Below the pieces are notes generated by a model. That model was not told the DNA's origin and did no database searches. It saw only the letters and a list, made by a program, of their open reading frames with translations. From positions 2,170,001-2,234,000 of the forward strand of contig NZ_BAAAPK010000001.1 in the NCBI RefSeq assembly GCF_039531105.1: 64,000 nucleotides of DNA, read 5' to 3'. Source of the DNA: Microbacterium lacus (lineage in GTDB: Bacteria > Actinomycetota > Actinomycetes > Actinomycetales > Microbacteriaceae). This document shows, in pieces, positions 16,545 through 25,444 of this stretch. Numbering within the stretch: position 1 is the first letter of the stretch; each line of letters opens with the position of its first letter. A program made the position numbers and the translations under genes.

Positions 16545-17321
16545 TTGCACAACATCGCCCTGATCCCCTGGCTGGATCCCGAGACGATCATCGCTGCGGC
16601 CGGCCCCTGGGCTCTGCTCGTGGTCTGCTTCATCGTGTTCGCAGAGACCGGCCTGCTCGTCGGGTTCCTTCTGCCCGGTGACACGCTCCTGATCATCTCG
16701 GGTCTGCTCACCAACACGAGCAACATCTTCGGCGTCAACATCTGGGTCGTCTCGCTGCTGATCGCCCTGGCCGCGTTCGTGGGCGGCGAGGTCGGATACC
16801 TCATCGGCCACAAGGGCGGACCGGCCGTGTTCGAGCGCAAGGAGTCCGGCGTCTTCAGCAAGAAGAACGTCGAGCGGACGAACGCCTTCTTCGAGCGCTT
16901 CGGCGGCCTCACGATCATCCTCGCCCGCTTCGTCCCGATCGTGCGGACGTTCGCGCCGGTCGCGGCGGGCGTCGGACACATGCCGTGGCGGCGCTACACC
17001 CTCTACAACTTCATCGGCGCGATGCTGTGGGGCTTCGGGCTCACGATGGTCGGCTACCTGATCGGCTTCATCCCCTGGGTGGCCGACATCGTCACCGAGT
17101 ACATCGACATCATCCTGCTGGTCGCCGTCGGCGGCACGGCGATCGTCACGCTCTGGCATTATCTCAGCGAGCGCCGCAAGGCGAAGAAGGCGGCGGCCGC
17201 CGGCGAAGACGTCGTGACCGACCATGAGGAGGCCGAAGCCCTCGTCCTCGACCCGGAGGTGTTCGAGCACGGCCCCGGCCACCCCGACGCGGGCCCCGCG
17301 CCGAAGAACCCGCTCGGCTAA
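16545..17321 (+). CDS. DedA/VTT-domain membrane protein
   Basis: 258-residue DedA-family protein, thought to act in envelope lipid flipping or proton-linked homeostasis. Visible are LVCFIVFAETGLLVGFLLPGD (the reentrant region with E-x-G-x-x-x-x-P-G-[DE]), GGEVGYLIGHKGG, and the RFVPIVRTFAPVAAG motif carrying the conserved Arg and Pro. TTG 16545 is chosen because it has GGGAAG at the right distance. Longer in-frame readings run back through the tRNA-Leu gene and are artefacts. The C-terminus is charged. Its TAA overlaps the Ku stop codon by 3 bp in convergent orientation. Confidence 0.9.
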   Translation: MHNIALIPWLDPETIIAAAGPWALLVVCFIVFAETGLLVGFLLPGDTLLIISGLLTNTSNIFGVNIWVVSLLIALAAFVGGEVGYLIGHKGGPAVFERKESGVFSKKNVERTNAFFERFGGLTIILARFVPIVRTFAPVAAGVGHMPWRRYTLYNFIGAMLWGFGLTMVGYLIGFIPWVADIVTEYIDIILLVAVGGTAIVTLWHYLSERRKAKKAAAAGEDVVTDHEEAEALVLDPEVFEHGPGHPDAGPAPKNPLG

Positions 17322-18235
17322 GAGGCCTTCGACTTCTTCTTCGCCGTGCTTCCGGCGGCCTTCTTCGATGTGCTCTTTGCCGGGCTCTTCGCGTCGGCGC
17401 TCTTTTTCGCCGCGGGCTTCGCCTCGGCATCCGCGGATCCCGCCCGCGCGGCGCGGCTGCGCTCGACACTCGCGCGCAGCGCCTCCATGAGGTCGATGAC
17501 CTCGCCGCCCTTCGCGTCCTCGTCCTGCTCGCCGAAGGTCTCGGTCGTGTCCAGCGCCTCCCCCTTCTCGAGCTTCGCGTCGATCAGGGTGCGCAGCTCC
17601 TCCTGGTACTCATCCGTGAACTCGGTCGGATCGAAATCGGCCGCGAAGCTCTCGACGAGGGATGCCGACAGCTCGAGTTCCTTCGCCGAAATGCGCACCG
17701 GCTCATCCAGCGCCGGGAAGGCCGCCTCGCGGACCTCGTCCGCCCACAGCAGGGTCTGCAGCACCAGAACGTCCCCGCGCACCCGCAGCGCCGCCAGACG
17801 CGTCTTCTGCCGCAGTGAGAAGCGGACGATCGCGGTGCGGTCGGTCTGCTCGAGCGTCTTGCGCAGCAGCACATAGGCCTTCGGCGATGCCGAGTCCGGC
17901 TCGAGGTAGTAGGCGCGGTCGAGGGTGAGCAGGTCGACCTGGTCGCTCGGGACGAATTCGACGACGTCGATCTCGCGACTGCGCTCCGAGGGGAGCGAGT
18001 CGATGTCCTCCTTCGTGAGCACGACGGTACGCTCGCCGTCGTCGTACGCCTTGTCGATGTCGGCGTACGGCACGACCTCACCGTCGATCTCGCAGATGCG
18101 CTGATAGCGGATACGCCCGCCGTCCTTGTTGTGCACCTGGTGCAGCGGCACGTCGTGGTCCTCGGTCGCGGAGTACACCTTGACCGGCACGTTCACGAGG
18201 CCGAAGGTCAGCGCGCCCTTCCAGATCGCTCTCAT
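17318..18235 (-). CDS. ku: Non-homologous end-joining protein Ku
   Basis: Homodimeric ring that binds DNA double-strand ends and recruits LigD. The 305-residue protein begins with the canonical MRAIWKGALTFGLVNVPVKVYSATE and includes YQRICEIDGEVVPYADI and LLTLDRAYYLEPD. The C-terminus is a lysine/alanine-rich tail (KPAAKKSADAKSPAKSTSKK) that in other bacteria aids DNA binding and sliding. ATG 18235 is used rather than an upstream in-frame codon at 18250 because the conserved start lies there. The partner ligD is 1.4 kb away on the other strand, beyond an APC permease. Confidence 0.96.
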   Translation of the reverse strand: MRAIWKGALTFGLVNVPVKVYSATEDHDVPLHQVHNKDGGRIRYQRICEIDGEVVPYADIDKAYDDGERTVVLTKEDIDSLPSERSREIDVVEFVPSDQVDLLTLDRAYYLEPDSASPKAYVLLRKTLEQTDRTAIVRFSLRQKTRLAALRVRGDVLVLQTLLWADEVREAAFPALDEPVRISAKELELSASLVESFAADFDPTEFTDEYQEELRTLIDAKLEKGEALDTTETFGEQDEDAKGGEVIDLMEALRASVERSRAARAGSADAEAKPAAKKSADAKSPAKSTSKKAAGSTAKKKSKAS

Positions 18236-18323
18236 CACACCAGTACACACCTGTCACACCGAGCCCCGCTACCTCCGCGGCTGAGTCACCATGCGTTCAC
18301 CCGCTGTCCGTAAAGTCGGCAGA

Positions 18324-19592
18324 GTGAGTGCCCCCTCCGATCCGCCCGCGCTGCAGCGCCGCCTGGGACTCACGGACGCCGTCTTCATCGGGCTCGGGTC
18401 GATGATGGGTGCGGGGGTGTTCGCCGCGTTCGCCCCGGCCGCGGCCGCCGCCGGAGCCGGGCTCCTCGTCGGTCTGGTCCTCGCCGCGATCGTGGCCTTC
18501 TGCAACGCGACCGCCTCAGCCCAGCTCGCCGCGGCGTATCCGACCTCGGGTGGCACCTACGCCTACGGTCGCGCCGAGCTGGGGCCCTGGTGGGGCTTCA
18601 TCGCCGGCTGGTCGTTCGTGATCGGCAAGCTGGCCAGCTGTGCGGCGATGGCGCTCACGTTCGCCGCGTACGCCGCGCCGCCCGGCTGGGAACGCCCCGT
18701 TGGCATCCTCGCCGTGATCGCGCTGGTGACCGTGAACTGCCTCGGCGTCACCCGCACCGCCCAGCTCACCCGGATCATCGTCGTCGCCGTGCTGCTGACG
18801 CTCGCGGTCGTCGTGGCCGCGGGGATCGCCGCACCCGATCACGTCGGGTTTGCGGCACCGGATCTTCTCCGGAGCGGGGTGTACGGCATCCTGCAGTCGG
18901 CGGGGCTGCTGTTCTTCGCGTTCGCCGGCTACGCCCGCATCGCCACGATGGGCGAAGAGGTGCGCGACCCCGCCCGGACGATCCCCCGCGCGATCGTCCT
19001 CGCTCTGCTGCTGGCGATCACGGTGTACGCGGTGATCGCCGTCACCGTGCTCACGGTCCTCGGCCCGGCCGCGACAGCGGCATCCCCCGCGCCGCTCGCC
19101 GACGTCGCCGCGGCATCGGGCTGGGGATGGACGCAGCCGGTCGTCCGCGTCGGCGCGGCAGCGGCATCCCTCGGAGCCCTGCTCGCCCTGATCGCGGGCA
19201 TCGGCCGAACCACCCTCGCGATGGCGCGCGAGGACGATCTGCCGCGCTTCCTCTCCGCCGTCCACCCGCGCCGGAACGTCCCCGTCCGCGCCGAGGTCGC
19301 GATCGGCCTGATCGTCGTCGTGGCAGTCGCGGTCACCGACCTTCGGGGCGCGATCGGCTTCTCGTCGTTCGGCGTGCTCCTCTACTACTTCGTCGCGAAC
19401 CTCGCCGCCTGGCGACAGCGCGCGCCGCACCGCCGCTACCCGCGCACCCTCCAGATCCTCGGCGTGATCGGCTGCGCGGTGCTCGTGGTCACCCTCCCCC
19501 CGACGGCGGTCGTGATCGGCACCGCCGTCGTCCTGCTCGGCGTCGGCTACCGGTTCATCCGACTCCGCATCCTGCGCGCCCGCGCCGGTTGA
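18324..19592 (+). CDS. APC superfamily amino acid permease
   Basis: 422-residue transporter with about 12 hydrophobic segments. The first helix carries IGLGSMMGAGVFAAF, the unwound G-S-x-x-G-A-G substrate-binding motif of APC permeases, and helix 6 region has LLFFAFAGYARIATMGEEVRDP, also diagnostic. Probably imports an amino acid or amine, but substrate is not predictable. GTG 18324 is chosen because TAAAGT (18311-18316) ends 7 nt before it, a leaderless arrangement. It sits between the Ku and ligD genes, with ligD only 15 bp downstream and likely on the same transcript. Confidence 0.9.
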   Translation: MSAPSDPPALQRRLGLTDAVFIGLGSMMGAGVFAAFAPAAAAAGAGLLVGLVLAAIVAFCNATASAQLAAAYPTSGGTYAYGRAELGPWWGFIAGWSFVIGKLASCAAMALTFAAYAAPPGWERPVGILAVIALVTVNCLGVTRTAQLTRIIVVAVLLTLAVVVAAGIAAPDHVGFAAPDLLRSGVYGILQSAGLLFFAFAGYARIATMGEEVRDPARTIPRAIVLALLLAITVYAVIAVTVLTVLGPAATAASPAPLADVAAASGWGWTQPVVRVGAAAASLGALLALIAGIGRTTLAMAREDDLPRFLSAVHPRRNVPVRAEVAIGLIVVVAVAVTDLRGAIGFSSFGVLLYYFVANLAAWRQRAPHRRYPRTLQILGVIGCAVLVVTLPPTAVVIGTAVVLLGVGYRFIRLRILRARAG

Positions 19593-19607
19593 GGGCAGGA
19601 TGAGGGG

Positions 19608-22133
19608 ATGGCGGATGCGCGGGCGGATCGGAGCGCGTCGAAGGAACAGCTGGTCACCGTCGGCGGACGCCGTCTGAAGATCACGAACCTCGACAAGGTC
19701 CTGTACCCCGAGACCGGGACGACCAAGGGCGAGGTGATCGCCTACTACACGCGCATCGGCGCGGTGATGATCCCGCACGTCACGGGCCGTCCGGTCACCC
19801 GCAAGCGCTGGCCGGACGGCGTGGGCACCGACGAGCACCCCGCGCAGTCCTTCTTCGCGAAGGATCTCGAGCCGGGCGCACCGGGCTGGGTTCATCGCCT
19901 GCCGATCCCGCACTCCGGCGGGCCGAAGGACTACCCGCTGATCGGCGACGTGCCGACGCTCGTCTACCTCGCGCAGGTCGCGAGCCTCGAACTGCACGTG
20001 CCGCAGTGGCGTTTCACGGCGGAGGGGACGCGCGGGGATGCCGACCGCCTCGTGCTCGACCTGGATCCGGGCCCCGGCGCAGGTCTTGCGGAGTGCGCGC
20101 AGGTGGCGCGCTGGGCGCGCGAGATCCTCGGTCACATGGGGCTGGACCCGTACCCGGTCACGAGCGGCAGCAAGGGTATGCAGCTGTACTGCGCGCTCCC
20201 GCCGGGGCAGCGCAGCGAAGCGGCATCCGCACTCGCGCACGAGCTGGCGCGCGCGATCGAGGCGGATCACCCCGATCTCGTCGTGAGCACGATGAAGAAG
20301 GATCTCCGCGGCGGCAAGGTGCTGATCGACTGGAGCCAGAACAACACCGCCAAGACGACGATCGCCCCCTACTCGCTGCGCGGTCGCGCTCATCCGAACG
20401 TCGCGGCGCCGCGCACGTGGGAGGAACTCGACGACCCCGAACTCGGTCAGCTGTCGTTCCACGAGGTCCTGGACCGCGTCGACTCGATCGGCGATCCGAT
20501 GGCGGCGCTCGGCGTCCATGCGGGTGCACGGTCCGCGGACGACGCGCCGCTGCGCGCATACATCGCCAAGCGCTCGGCCGCCAGAACGCCCGAGCCGGTG
20601 CCCGACGACCCGTCGGCGGAGCCGCCGGGTCCGGCAACGCTGCCGATCTTCGTGATCCAGGAACATCATGCGACCGCCCTGCACTGGGACTTCCGCCTCG
20701 AACACGACGGCGTGCTGGTGAGCTGGGCCGTCCCTCGCGGGGTTCCGCACTCCTCTCGGCGCAACAACCTCGCGATCATGACCGAGGACCACCCGATGTC
20801 CTACGCCGTCTTCGAGGGGACGATCCCGGCCGGAGAATACGGCGGCGGCAGCGTCACCATCTGGGACGACGGGCGGTACGAACTGGAGAAGTGGCGCGAG
20901 GACGAGATCATCGCGACGCTCGAGGGTCGACCGGGCGGCCCGCTCGGGCGGGTGCGCCTCGCCCTGATCCGCACCGACGGTCACGGCGAGAAGTCCAGCT
21001 GGCTCCTTCACCGCATGAAGACGGATGCCGAGGGGCGGGTGCAGCCGGACGGGGTCGTCGTCGAGCCCTCCCCGCAGGCGGACGGGATCGTGGTCGAGCC
21101 CGCCCCGCAGGCGGAGACGGCACCGGCCGAGGATCCGACCGCGACCTGGCCGCCGACCCGCGAGGACCTGCGGCCGATGCTGTCCACGAGCGCGACACCC
21201 GAGCGTGCGAAACTCGCGGCGCGTCGGTGGGGAGACCCGGTGTGGGCAGAGGCCAAGTGGGACGGCATCCGCGCGATCGGCGTGTGGGACGGATCGAGGC
21301 TGCGACTGGTCGCCCGCAGCGGCAATGACGTGACCGCCAAGTATCCCGAAGTGACCGAGATCGACGTGGGGCTCGGTCCGGAACCTGCGATCATCGACGG
21401 CGAGATCGTCGCGATCGACGAGAACGGGCGGCCCAGCTTCCCGCTCCTGCAGAGCCGCATGAACCTGCAGCGGCCCGCCGAGATCGCGCGCGAGCGCACG
21501 CGGACTCCGGTGCAGTACCACCTGTTCGACCTGCTCGCCGCCGACGGACACGATCTCACCGCACGGCCGCTCGCGGACCGCCGCACGATGCTCGAGCGCC
21601 TCGCCGCGCGGGTGACCGCGCCACTGGTCCTGCCGCCCGTGTTCGACGACGTGGATGCCGCCCTCCAGGCGAGCCGCCGCTTCGACCTCGAGGGCATCGT
21701 AGTGAAAGACCCGGCCTCGACGTACCGGCGCGGTGTCAGATCGGAGTCCTGGCTCAAGGTCAAGCTCACCCGGACACAGGAAGTCGTCATCGTCGGCATC
21801 CGGCCGGGGCAGGGCGGCCGCGCGCAGACGTTCGGATCGCTCCTGCTCGGCATCCCGGGACCCGACGGTCTCGACTACGCCGGACGGGTCGGCACCGGCT
21901 TCAGCGACACGACGCTGCGTTCGCTCATGCAGACCCTCGCCCCCCTGCACACCGCGGAGCGCCCGCTCCGCGATGTGCCGGCGCTCGATGCCCGCGGTGT
22001 GCAGTGGGTGCGTCCGGAGCTCGTCGGCGAAGTCGAGTTCGGTGAGTTCACTCCCGGCGGCATCCTCCGCCACTCGCGCTGGCGGGGTCTCCGCCCCGAC
22101 AAGGCGCCCGAGGACGTCGTCCGCGAGTCCTGA
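19608..22133 (+). CDS. ligD: Multifunctional ATP-dependent DNA ligase LigD (Pol-PE-Lig)
   Basis: Processes and seals double-strand breaks held by Ku. The 841 residues contain three domains in the mycobacterial order. A primase-like polymerase (about 15-300) has LVLDLDPGPG at 148-157 for metal binding. A 3'-phosphoesterase (about 345-470) has QEHHATALHWDFRLEHDG at 351-368. An ATP-dependent ligase follows with AKWDGIRA, placing the adenylated lysine at 550. The PE-ligase linker (481-502) is an 11-residue tandem duplication. ATG 19608 follows CAGGAT by 6 nt and GAGGGG. Probably read from the APC permease transcript too. Confidence 0.97.
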   Translation: MADARADRSASKEQLVTVGGRRLKITNLDKVLYPETGTTKGEVIAYYTRIGAVMIPHVTGRPVTRKRWPDGVGTDEHPAQSFFAKDLEPGAPGWVHRLPIPHSGGPKDYPLIGDVPTLVYLAQVASLELHVPQWRFTAEGTRGDADRLVLDLDPGPGAGLAECAQVARWAREILGHMGLDPYPVTSGSKGMQLYCALPPGQRSEAASALAHELARAIEADHPDLVVSTMKKDLRGGKVLIDWSQNNTAKTTIAPYSLRGRAHPNVAAPRTWEELDDPELGQLSFHEVLDRVDSIGDPMAALGVHAGARSADDAPLRAYIAKRSAARTPEPVPDDPSAEPPGPATLPIFVIQEHHATALHWDFRLEHDGVLVSWAVPRGVPHSSRRNNLAIMTEDHPMSYAVFEGTIPAGEYGGGSVTIWDDGRYELEKWREDEIIATLEGRPGGPLGRVRLALIRTDGHGEKSSWLLHRMKTDAEGRVQPDGVVVEPSPQADGIVVEPAPQAETAPAEDPTATWPPTREDLRPMLSTSATPERAKLAARRWGDPVWAEAKWDGIRAIGVWDGSRLRLVARSGNDVTAKYPEVTEIDVGLGPEPAIIDGEIVAIDENGRPSFPLLQSRMNLQRPAEIARERTRTPVQYHLFDLLAADGHDLTARPLADRRTMLERLAARVTAPLVLPPVFDDVDAALQASRRFDLEGIVVKDPASTYRRGVRSESWLKVKLTRTQEVVIVGIRPGQGGRAQTFGSLLLGIPGPDGLDYAGRVGTGFSDTTLRSLMQTLAPLHTAERPLRDVPALDARGVQWVRPELVGEVEFGEFTPGGILRHSRWRGLRPDKAPEDVVRES

Positions 22134-23042
22134 TCAGGCGTGCGCGTCGTGCTCGACGTGTCCGGCGGGCTCGAGCTGGAACGTGGAGTGCTCGACGTCG
22201 AAGTGATCGCTCAGGCACGACTGCAGCCGCTGCAGGATCGCCCCGGACCGTCCCTCGGCGAGGACCTGGTCGTCGACGACCACGTGAGCGGTGAACACCG
22301 GCGCCCCGCGCGTGAGCTGCCAGACGTGCACGTCGTGGCAGCCGACGACGCCCGGCGTCGCGAGGATGTGGTCGCGGATCTCGGTGACGTGCATGCCCTT
22401 CGGCGTCGACTCGCTCAGCACCGAGACGACTTCGCGCAAGAGGGAGATCGCGCGCGGGATGATCATGGCGGCGATGAACAGCGAGGCGATCGCATCGGCC
22501 TGCACCCAGCCCGTCGTGACGATGAGGATCGCGGCGACGATCACCGCCGCCGACCCGATCAGATCGCCCATGACCTCGAGGTACGCGCCGCGGACGTTGA
22601 TGCTCGTGCGCTGCGCGGCGCTCAGCAGCCACATCGCGACGGCGTTCGCGATCAGTCCGATGATCGCGATCGCGAGCATGAGGGTGCCGGACACCTCCAC
22701 GTCCGACGGCCGCACGAGTCGGGTGATGCCCTCGATCGAGACCCATACCGAGAGCGCGATCAGGATGACCGCGTTCACGGCGGCGCCGAACACCTCCGCC
22801 CGTTGGAACCCGAACGTGCGGCGGTCGTTCGCCGGCCGTGCCGCCACGATGCTCGCGATCAGCGCGATCACGAGCGCCGCGGCATCCGTGAACATGTGCG
22901 CCGCATCGGCGAGCAGGGCGAGGGAGCCGGAAAGTGCCGCGCCGACGATCTGGACGACCATGACGACCGTCGTGATCGCGAGCGAGATCGCGAGCAGCCG
23001 GCGGTTGCCGGTGCCGCGGATGCCGGGCGCGTGATCGTGCAT
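22134..23042 (-). CDS. Cation diffusion facilitator (CzcD/ZitB-like)
   Basis: 302-residue proton-driven exporter of zinc or a similar divalent metal. Six hydrophobic segments precede a cytosolic C-terminal domain. Metal-site H-x-x-x-D pairs appear in LLADAAHMFTDAAAL and as E-x-x-x-D in GAYLEVMGDLIGSA. The N-terminus (MHDHAPG) and C-terminus (GHVEHDAHA) add histidines. ATG 23042 follows a TACCCT box by 6 nt. Convergent with ligD with no intergenic base. The rdgB stop lies 68 bp upstream. Confidence 0.92.
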   Translation of the reverse strand: MHDHAPGIRGTGNRRLLAISLAITTVVMVVQIVGAALSGSLALLADAAHMFTDAAALVIALIASIVAARPANDRRTFGFQRAEVFGAAVNAVILIALSVWVSIEGITRLVRPSDVEVSGTLMLAIAIIGLIANAVAMWLLSAAQRTSINVRGAYLEVMGDLIGSAAVIVAAILIVTTGWVQADAIASLFIAAMIIPRAISLLREVVSVLSESTPKGMHVTEIRDHILATPGVVGCHDVHVWQLTRGAPVFTAHVVVDDQVLAEGRSGAILQRLQSCLSDHFDVEHSTFQLEPAGHVEHDAHA

Positions 23043-23110
23043 ACGCCCAGGGTAGAGCCGCGCCGTGCGCGGGTCGGGGCATTCCGTCTAGTCGGGAATG
23101 ATCGCCGTTC

Positions 23111-23767
23111 TCACGGGATCCGCGCGAGCAGCGGCACGAGTGCGACGAAGGCCCGCGCTCGATGCGAGGCGGCGTTCTTCTCCTCCGCCGACCACTCCCC
23201 GACCGTCCGCTCCGCGCCGGCCGGCTGGTCGTCCGGCACGAACACCGGGTCGTACCCGAAGCCGCCGGCGCCCGACGCGACGCGCGCCAGCCGACCGGGC
23301 CACCGGCCCTCGACGGTGTGCTCGGTTGCGGCATCCGGTCCCCCGTCAACGGGGATCACGAGGGCGATCGTGGAGACGAAGGAGGCGGTGCGGTGCGGAT
23401 CCTGCACGTCGGAGAGCTGATCGAGCAGCAGCTCGAGGTTGGCGCGGGCGTCCTTCGCGTGACCGGCCCAGTACGCCGAGAACACGCCCGGGGATCCGCC
23501 GAGGACATCGACGCAGATGCCCGAATCGTCCGCGAGCGCGGGCAACCCGGTGTGCGCGGCCGCCACGCGGGCCTTGATGAGCGCGTTCTCCGCGAACGTG
23601 ACACCGTCCTCCACCGGCTCCGGGCCGTCGTACCCGACGACCTCGAGATCGGGCCTGGTCTGGGCGACGATCGCGCGGAACTCCTCGACTTTGTGCGGAT
23701 TGTGGGTCGCCAGGACGATTCTGCGAGTCGGAACCGCCGGATCTGAGGAGTTGTGCACGTCGGTCAC
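23111..23767 (-). CDS. rdgB: RdgB/HAM1 non-canonical purine NTP pyrophosphatase
   Basis: Hydrolyses dITP, ITP and XTP to keep deaminated purines out of nucleic acids. The 218-residue sequence has the substrate loop [13 protein letters not shown] near residues 18-30, then [28 protein letters not shown] with catalytic acids, and [13 protein letters not shown]. The ATG overlaps the rph stop (ATGA), the common rph-rdgB pairing. It is followed at 68 bp by the cation exporter, which has its own -10 candidate. Confidence 0.95.
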   Translation of the reverse strand: MTDVHNSSDPAVPTRRIVLATHNPHKVEEFRAIVAQTRPDLEVVGYDGPEPVEDGVTFAENALIKARVAAAHTGLPALADDSGICVDVLGGSPGVFSAYWAGHAKDARANLELLLDQLSDVQDPHRTASFVSTIALVIPVDGGPDAATEHTVEGRWPGRLARVASGAGGFGYDPVFVPDDQPAGAERTVGEWSAEEKNAASHRARAFVALVPLLARIP

Positions 23768-24513
23768 TCCGCCGCGAGCGCTGCCAGCTGCGCCTCGCGC
23801 AGATCGGCGCAGCCGGCCACGCCGAGCTCGAGCAGCGCGTCGAGCTCGCGCTTGTCGAACGGGGCCCCTTCGGCGGTGCCCTGCACCTCGACGAACAGGC
23901 CCCGGCCGGTCACGACGACGTTCATGTCCGTCTCGGCACGGACGTCCTCGACGTAGGCGAGATCGAGCATCGGCTCACCGTCGATGATCCCTACCGACAC
24001 GGCGGACACAGAGTCGATGAGGGGCGTCGCCTTCTGTCCGATGAACTTCTTGCGCCGACCCCACTCGATCGCGTCCGCGAGCGCCACGTAGGCACCGGTG
24101 ATCGCCGCGGTGCGCGTGCCGCCGTCGGCTTGGAGCACGTCGCAGTCGATCACGATCGTGTTCTCGCCGAGTGCCTTCGTATCGACGACGGCGCGCAGGG
24201 CGCGCCCGATCAGGCGTGAGATCTCGTGCGTGCGCCCGCCGACCTTGCCCTTGATCGACTCGCGGTCGTTGCGGCTGTTGGTCGCCCGTGGCAGCATCGC
24301 GTACTCCGCGGTGACCCAGCCCTTGCCCTTGCCGGTGAGCCACCGCGGCACGCCGTTGGTGAAGGACGCCGTGCACAGCACCTTCGTGCCGCCGAAGGAG
24401 ATGAGTGCCGAGCCTTCGGCGTGCGCACTCCATCCGCGCTCGATCGTGATCTCGCGAAGCTGATCCGCAGAGCGTCCGTCGGCGCGGACGGTGGGGGCGG
24501 TGGTGTCGGTCAT
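23764..24513 (-). CDS. rph: Ribonuclease PH
   Basis: Phosphorolytic 3'-5' exoribonuclease that trims tRNA ends. The 249-residue protein opens [20 protein letters not shown], then carries [18 protein letters not shown], the phosphate site segment [13 protein letters not shown], and [19 protein letters not shown], all hallmarks. ATG 24513 is supported by GTGAGGA 6 nt upstream; an in-frame GTG at 24525 overlaps that site and is rejected. It lies 67 bp after murI and is coupled to rdgB. Confidence 0.96.
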   Translation of the reverse strand: MTDTTAPTVRADGRSADQLREITIERGWSAHAEGSALISFGGTKVLCTASFTNGVPRWLTGKGKGWVTAEYAMLPRATNSRNDRESIKGKVGGRTHEISRLIGRALRAVVDTKALGENTIVIDCDVLQADGGTRTAAITGAYVALADAIEWGRRKKFIGQKATPLIDSVSAVSVGIIDGEPMLDLAYVEDVRAETDMNVVVTGRGLFVEVQGTAEGAPFDKRELDALLELGVAGCADLREAQLAALAAE

Positions 24514-24580
24514 GAGGTTCCTCACGTCGGGGAAGGTCCGGCGGGGTGCCGGGCAAGGGCGGTCAGGGGGCGCTGGGCGC

Positions 24581-25399
24581 TCAGCGCGGAAGCTCGATCA
24601 CGCCGGTCTGGACGAGCTGCACCTCGCTGACCTCGCGCCCCATCAGGCGGTGCGCGAGACGGAGGAAGTCGTCCGCAGACTCACCGGTCGCTTCGTACAC
24701 GTGGTGCGGCATCGCGTCGGGCCCCGCGAGCAGGTCGCGGCTGACGAGCTGGCGGTACACGTCCTTCGCCGTCTCGGTGTCGCTGGAGACGAGCGAGACG
24801 TCCGGGCCCATCACGTAGCTGATCGCGCCCTCGAGGAACGGGTAGTGCGTGCAGCCGAGCACGAGCGTGTCCACTCCCGCGTGCCGGAGTGGAGCGAGGT
24901 ACTCCTCCGCGACGCGCAGGACTTCGGGCGAGTCGGTGACCCCGGCCTCGACGAACTCGACGAACCGCGGGCACGCCTCGGCGAACACCGTGAGCTTCGC
25001 GTTCACCTCGAGCATGTCCTGATAAGCACCTGAACCGATCGTGCCGGTCGTGCCGATCACACCGATGCGGCCGTTGCGGGTCGTGGACATCGCGGTGCGC
25101 ACCGCCGGACCGATGACTTCGACGACCGGCACGTCGTACCGCTCGCGCGCGTCGCGCAGCATGGCGGCCGACGCGGTGTTGCAGGCGATCACGAGCATCT
25201 TCACGCCCTCGTCGACCAGAGTGTCGAGCACTTCGAGCGCGTAGCGCCGCACATCGGCGATCGGCTTGGGCCCGTACGGCGAGCGTGCCGTGTCGCCGAT
25301 GTAGCGCAGTGACTCGCGCGGGAGCTGGGCGGAGATCGCGCGGGCGACGGTCAAGCCGCCCACTCCGGAGTCGAAGATCCCGATCGGCGCGTCATCCAC
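24581..25399 (-). CDS. murI: Glutamate racemase
   Basis: Makes D-glutamate for peptidoglycan. The 272-residue protein starts [18 protein letters not shown] and has both catalytic cysteines in ACNTASAAM and [11 protein letters not shown], along with [14 protein letters not shown] 25399 is chosen because TAGGCT (25413-25408) ends 8 nt upstream; a longer in-frame reading goes through antisense of pncB and is spurious. Followed by rph at 67 bp, giving a murI-rph-rdgB series. Divergent from pncB, 45 bp apart. Confidence 0.95.
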   Translation of the reverse strand: MDDAPIGIFDSGVGGLTVARAISAQLPRESLRYIGDTARSPYGPKPIADVRRYALEVLDTLVDEGVKMLVIACNTASAAMLRDARERYDVPVVEVIGPAVRTAMSTTRNGRIGVIGTTGTIGSGAYQDMLEVNAKLTVFAEACPRFVEFVEAGVTDSPEVLRVAEEYLAPLRHAGVDTLVLGCTHYPFLEGAISYVMGPDVSLVSSDTETAKDVYRQLVSRDLLAGPDAMPHHVYEATGESADDFLRLAHRLMGREVSEVQLVQTGVIELPR

Positions 25400-25407
25400 G
25401 ATCGACC

Positions 25408-25438
25408 AGCCTACCCGCGGCTTCACTCTCAGTAGGCT
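25408..25438. promoter_or_regulatory. Back-to-back TAGGCT -10 boxes for murI and pncB
   Basis: Minus-strand TAGGCT at 25413-25408 is 8 nt from the murI GTG, and plus-strand TAGGCT at 25433-25438 is 6 nt from the pncB GTG. The identical hexamers point away from each other within a 45-bp gap, with 19 bp between them. Confidence 0.55.
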
Positions 25439-25444
25439 GACGCC

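Noticed and set aside
18516..22073. A 1,185-codon open frame on the minus strand
   Set aside because: It is an antisense shadow of the APC permease and ligD, whose domains are unmistakable; such long shadows are normal at this GC content.
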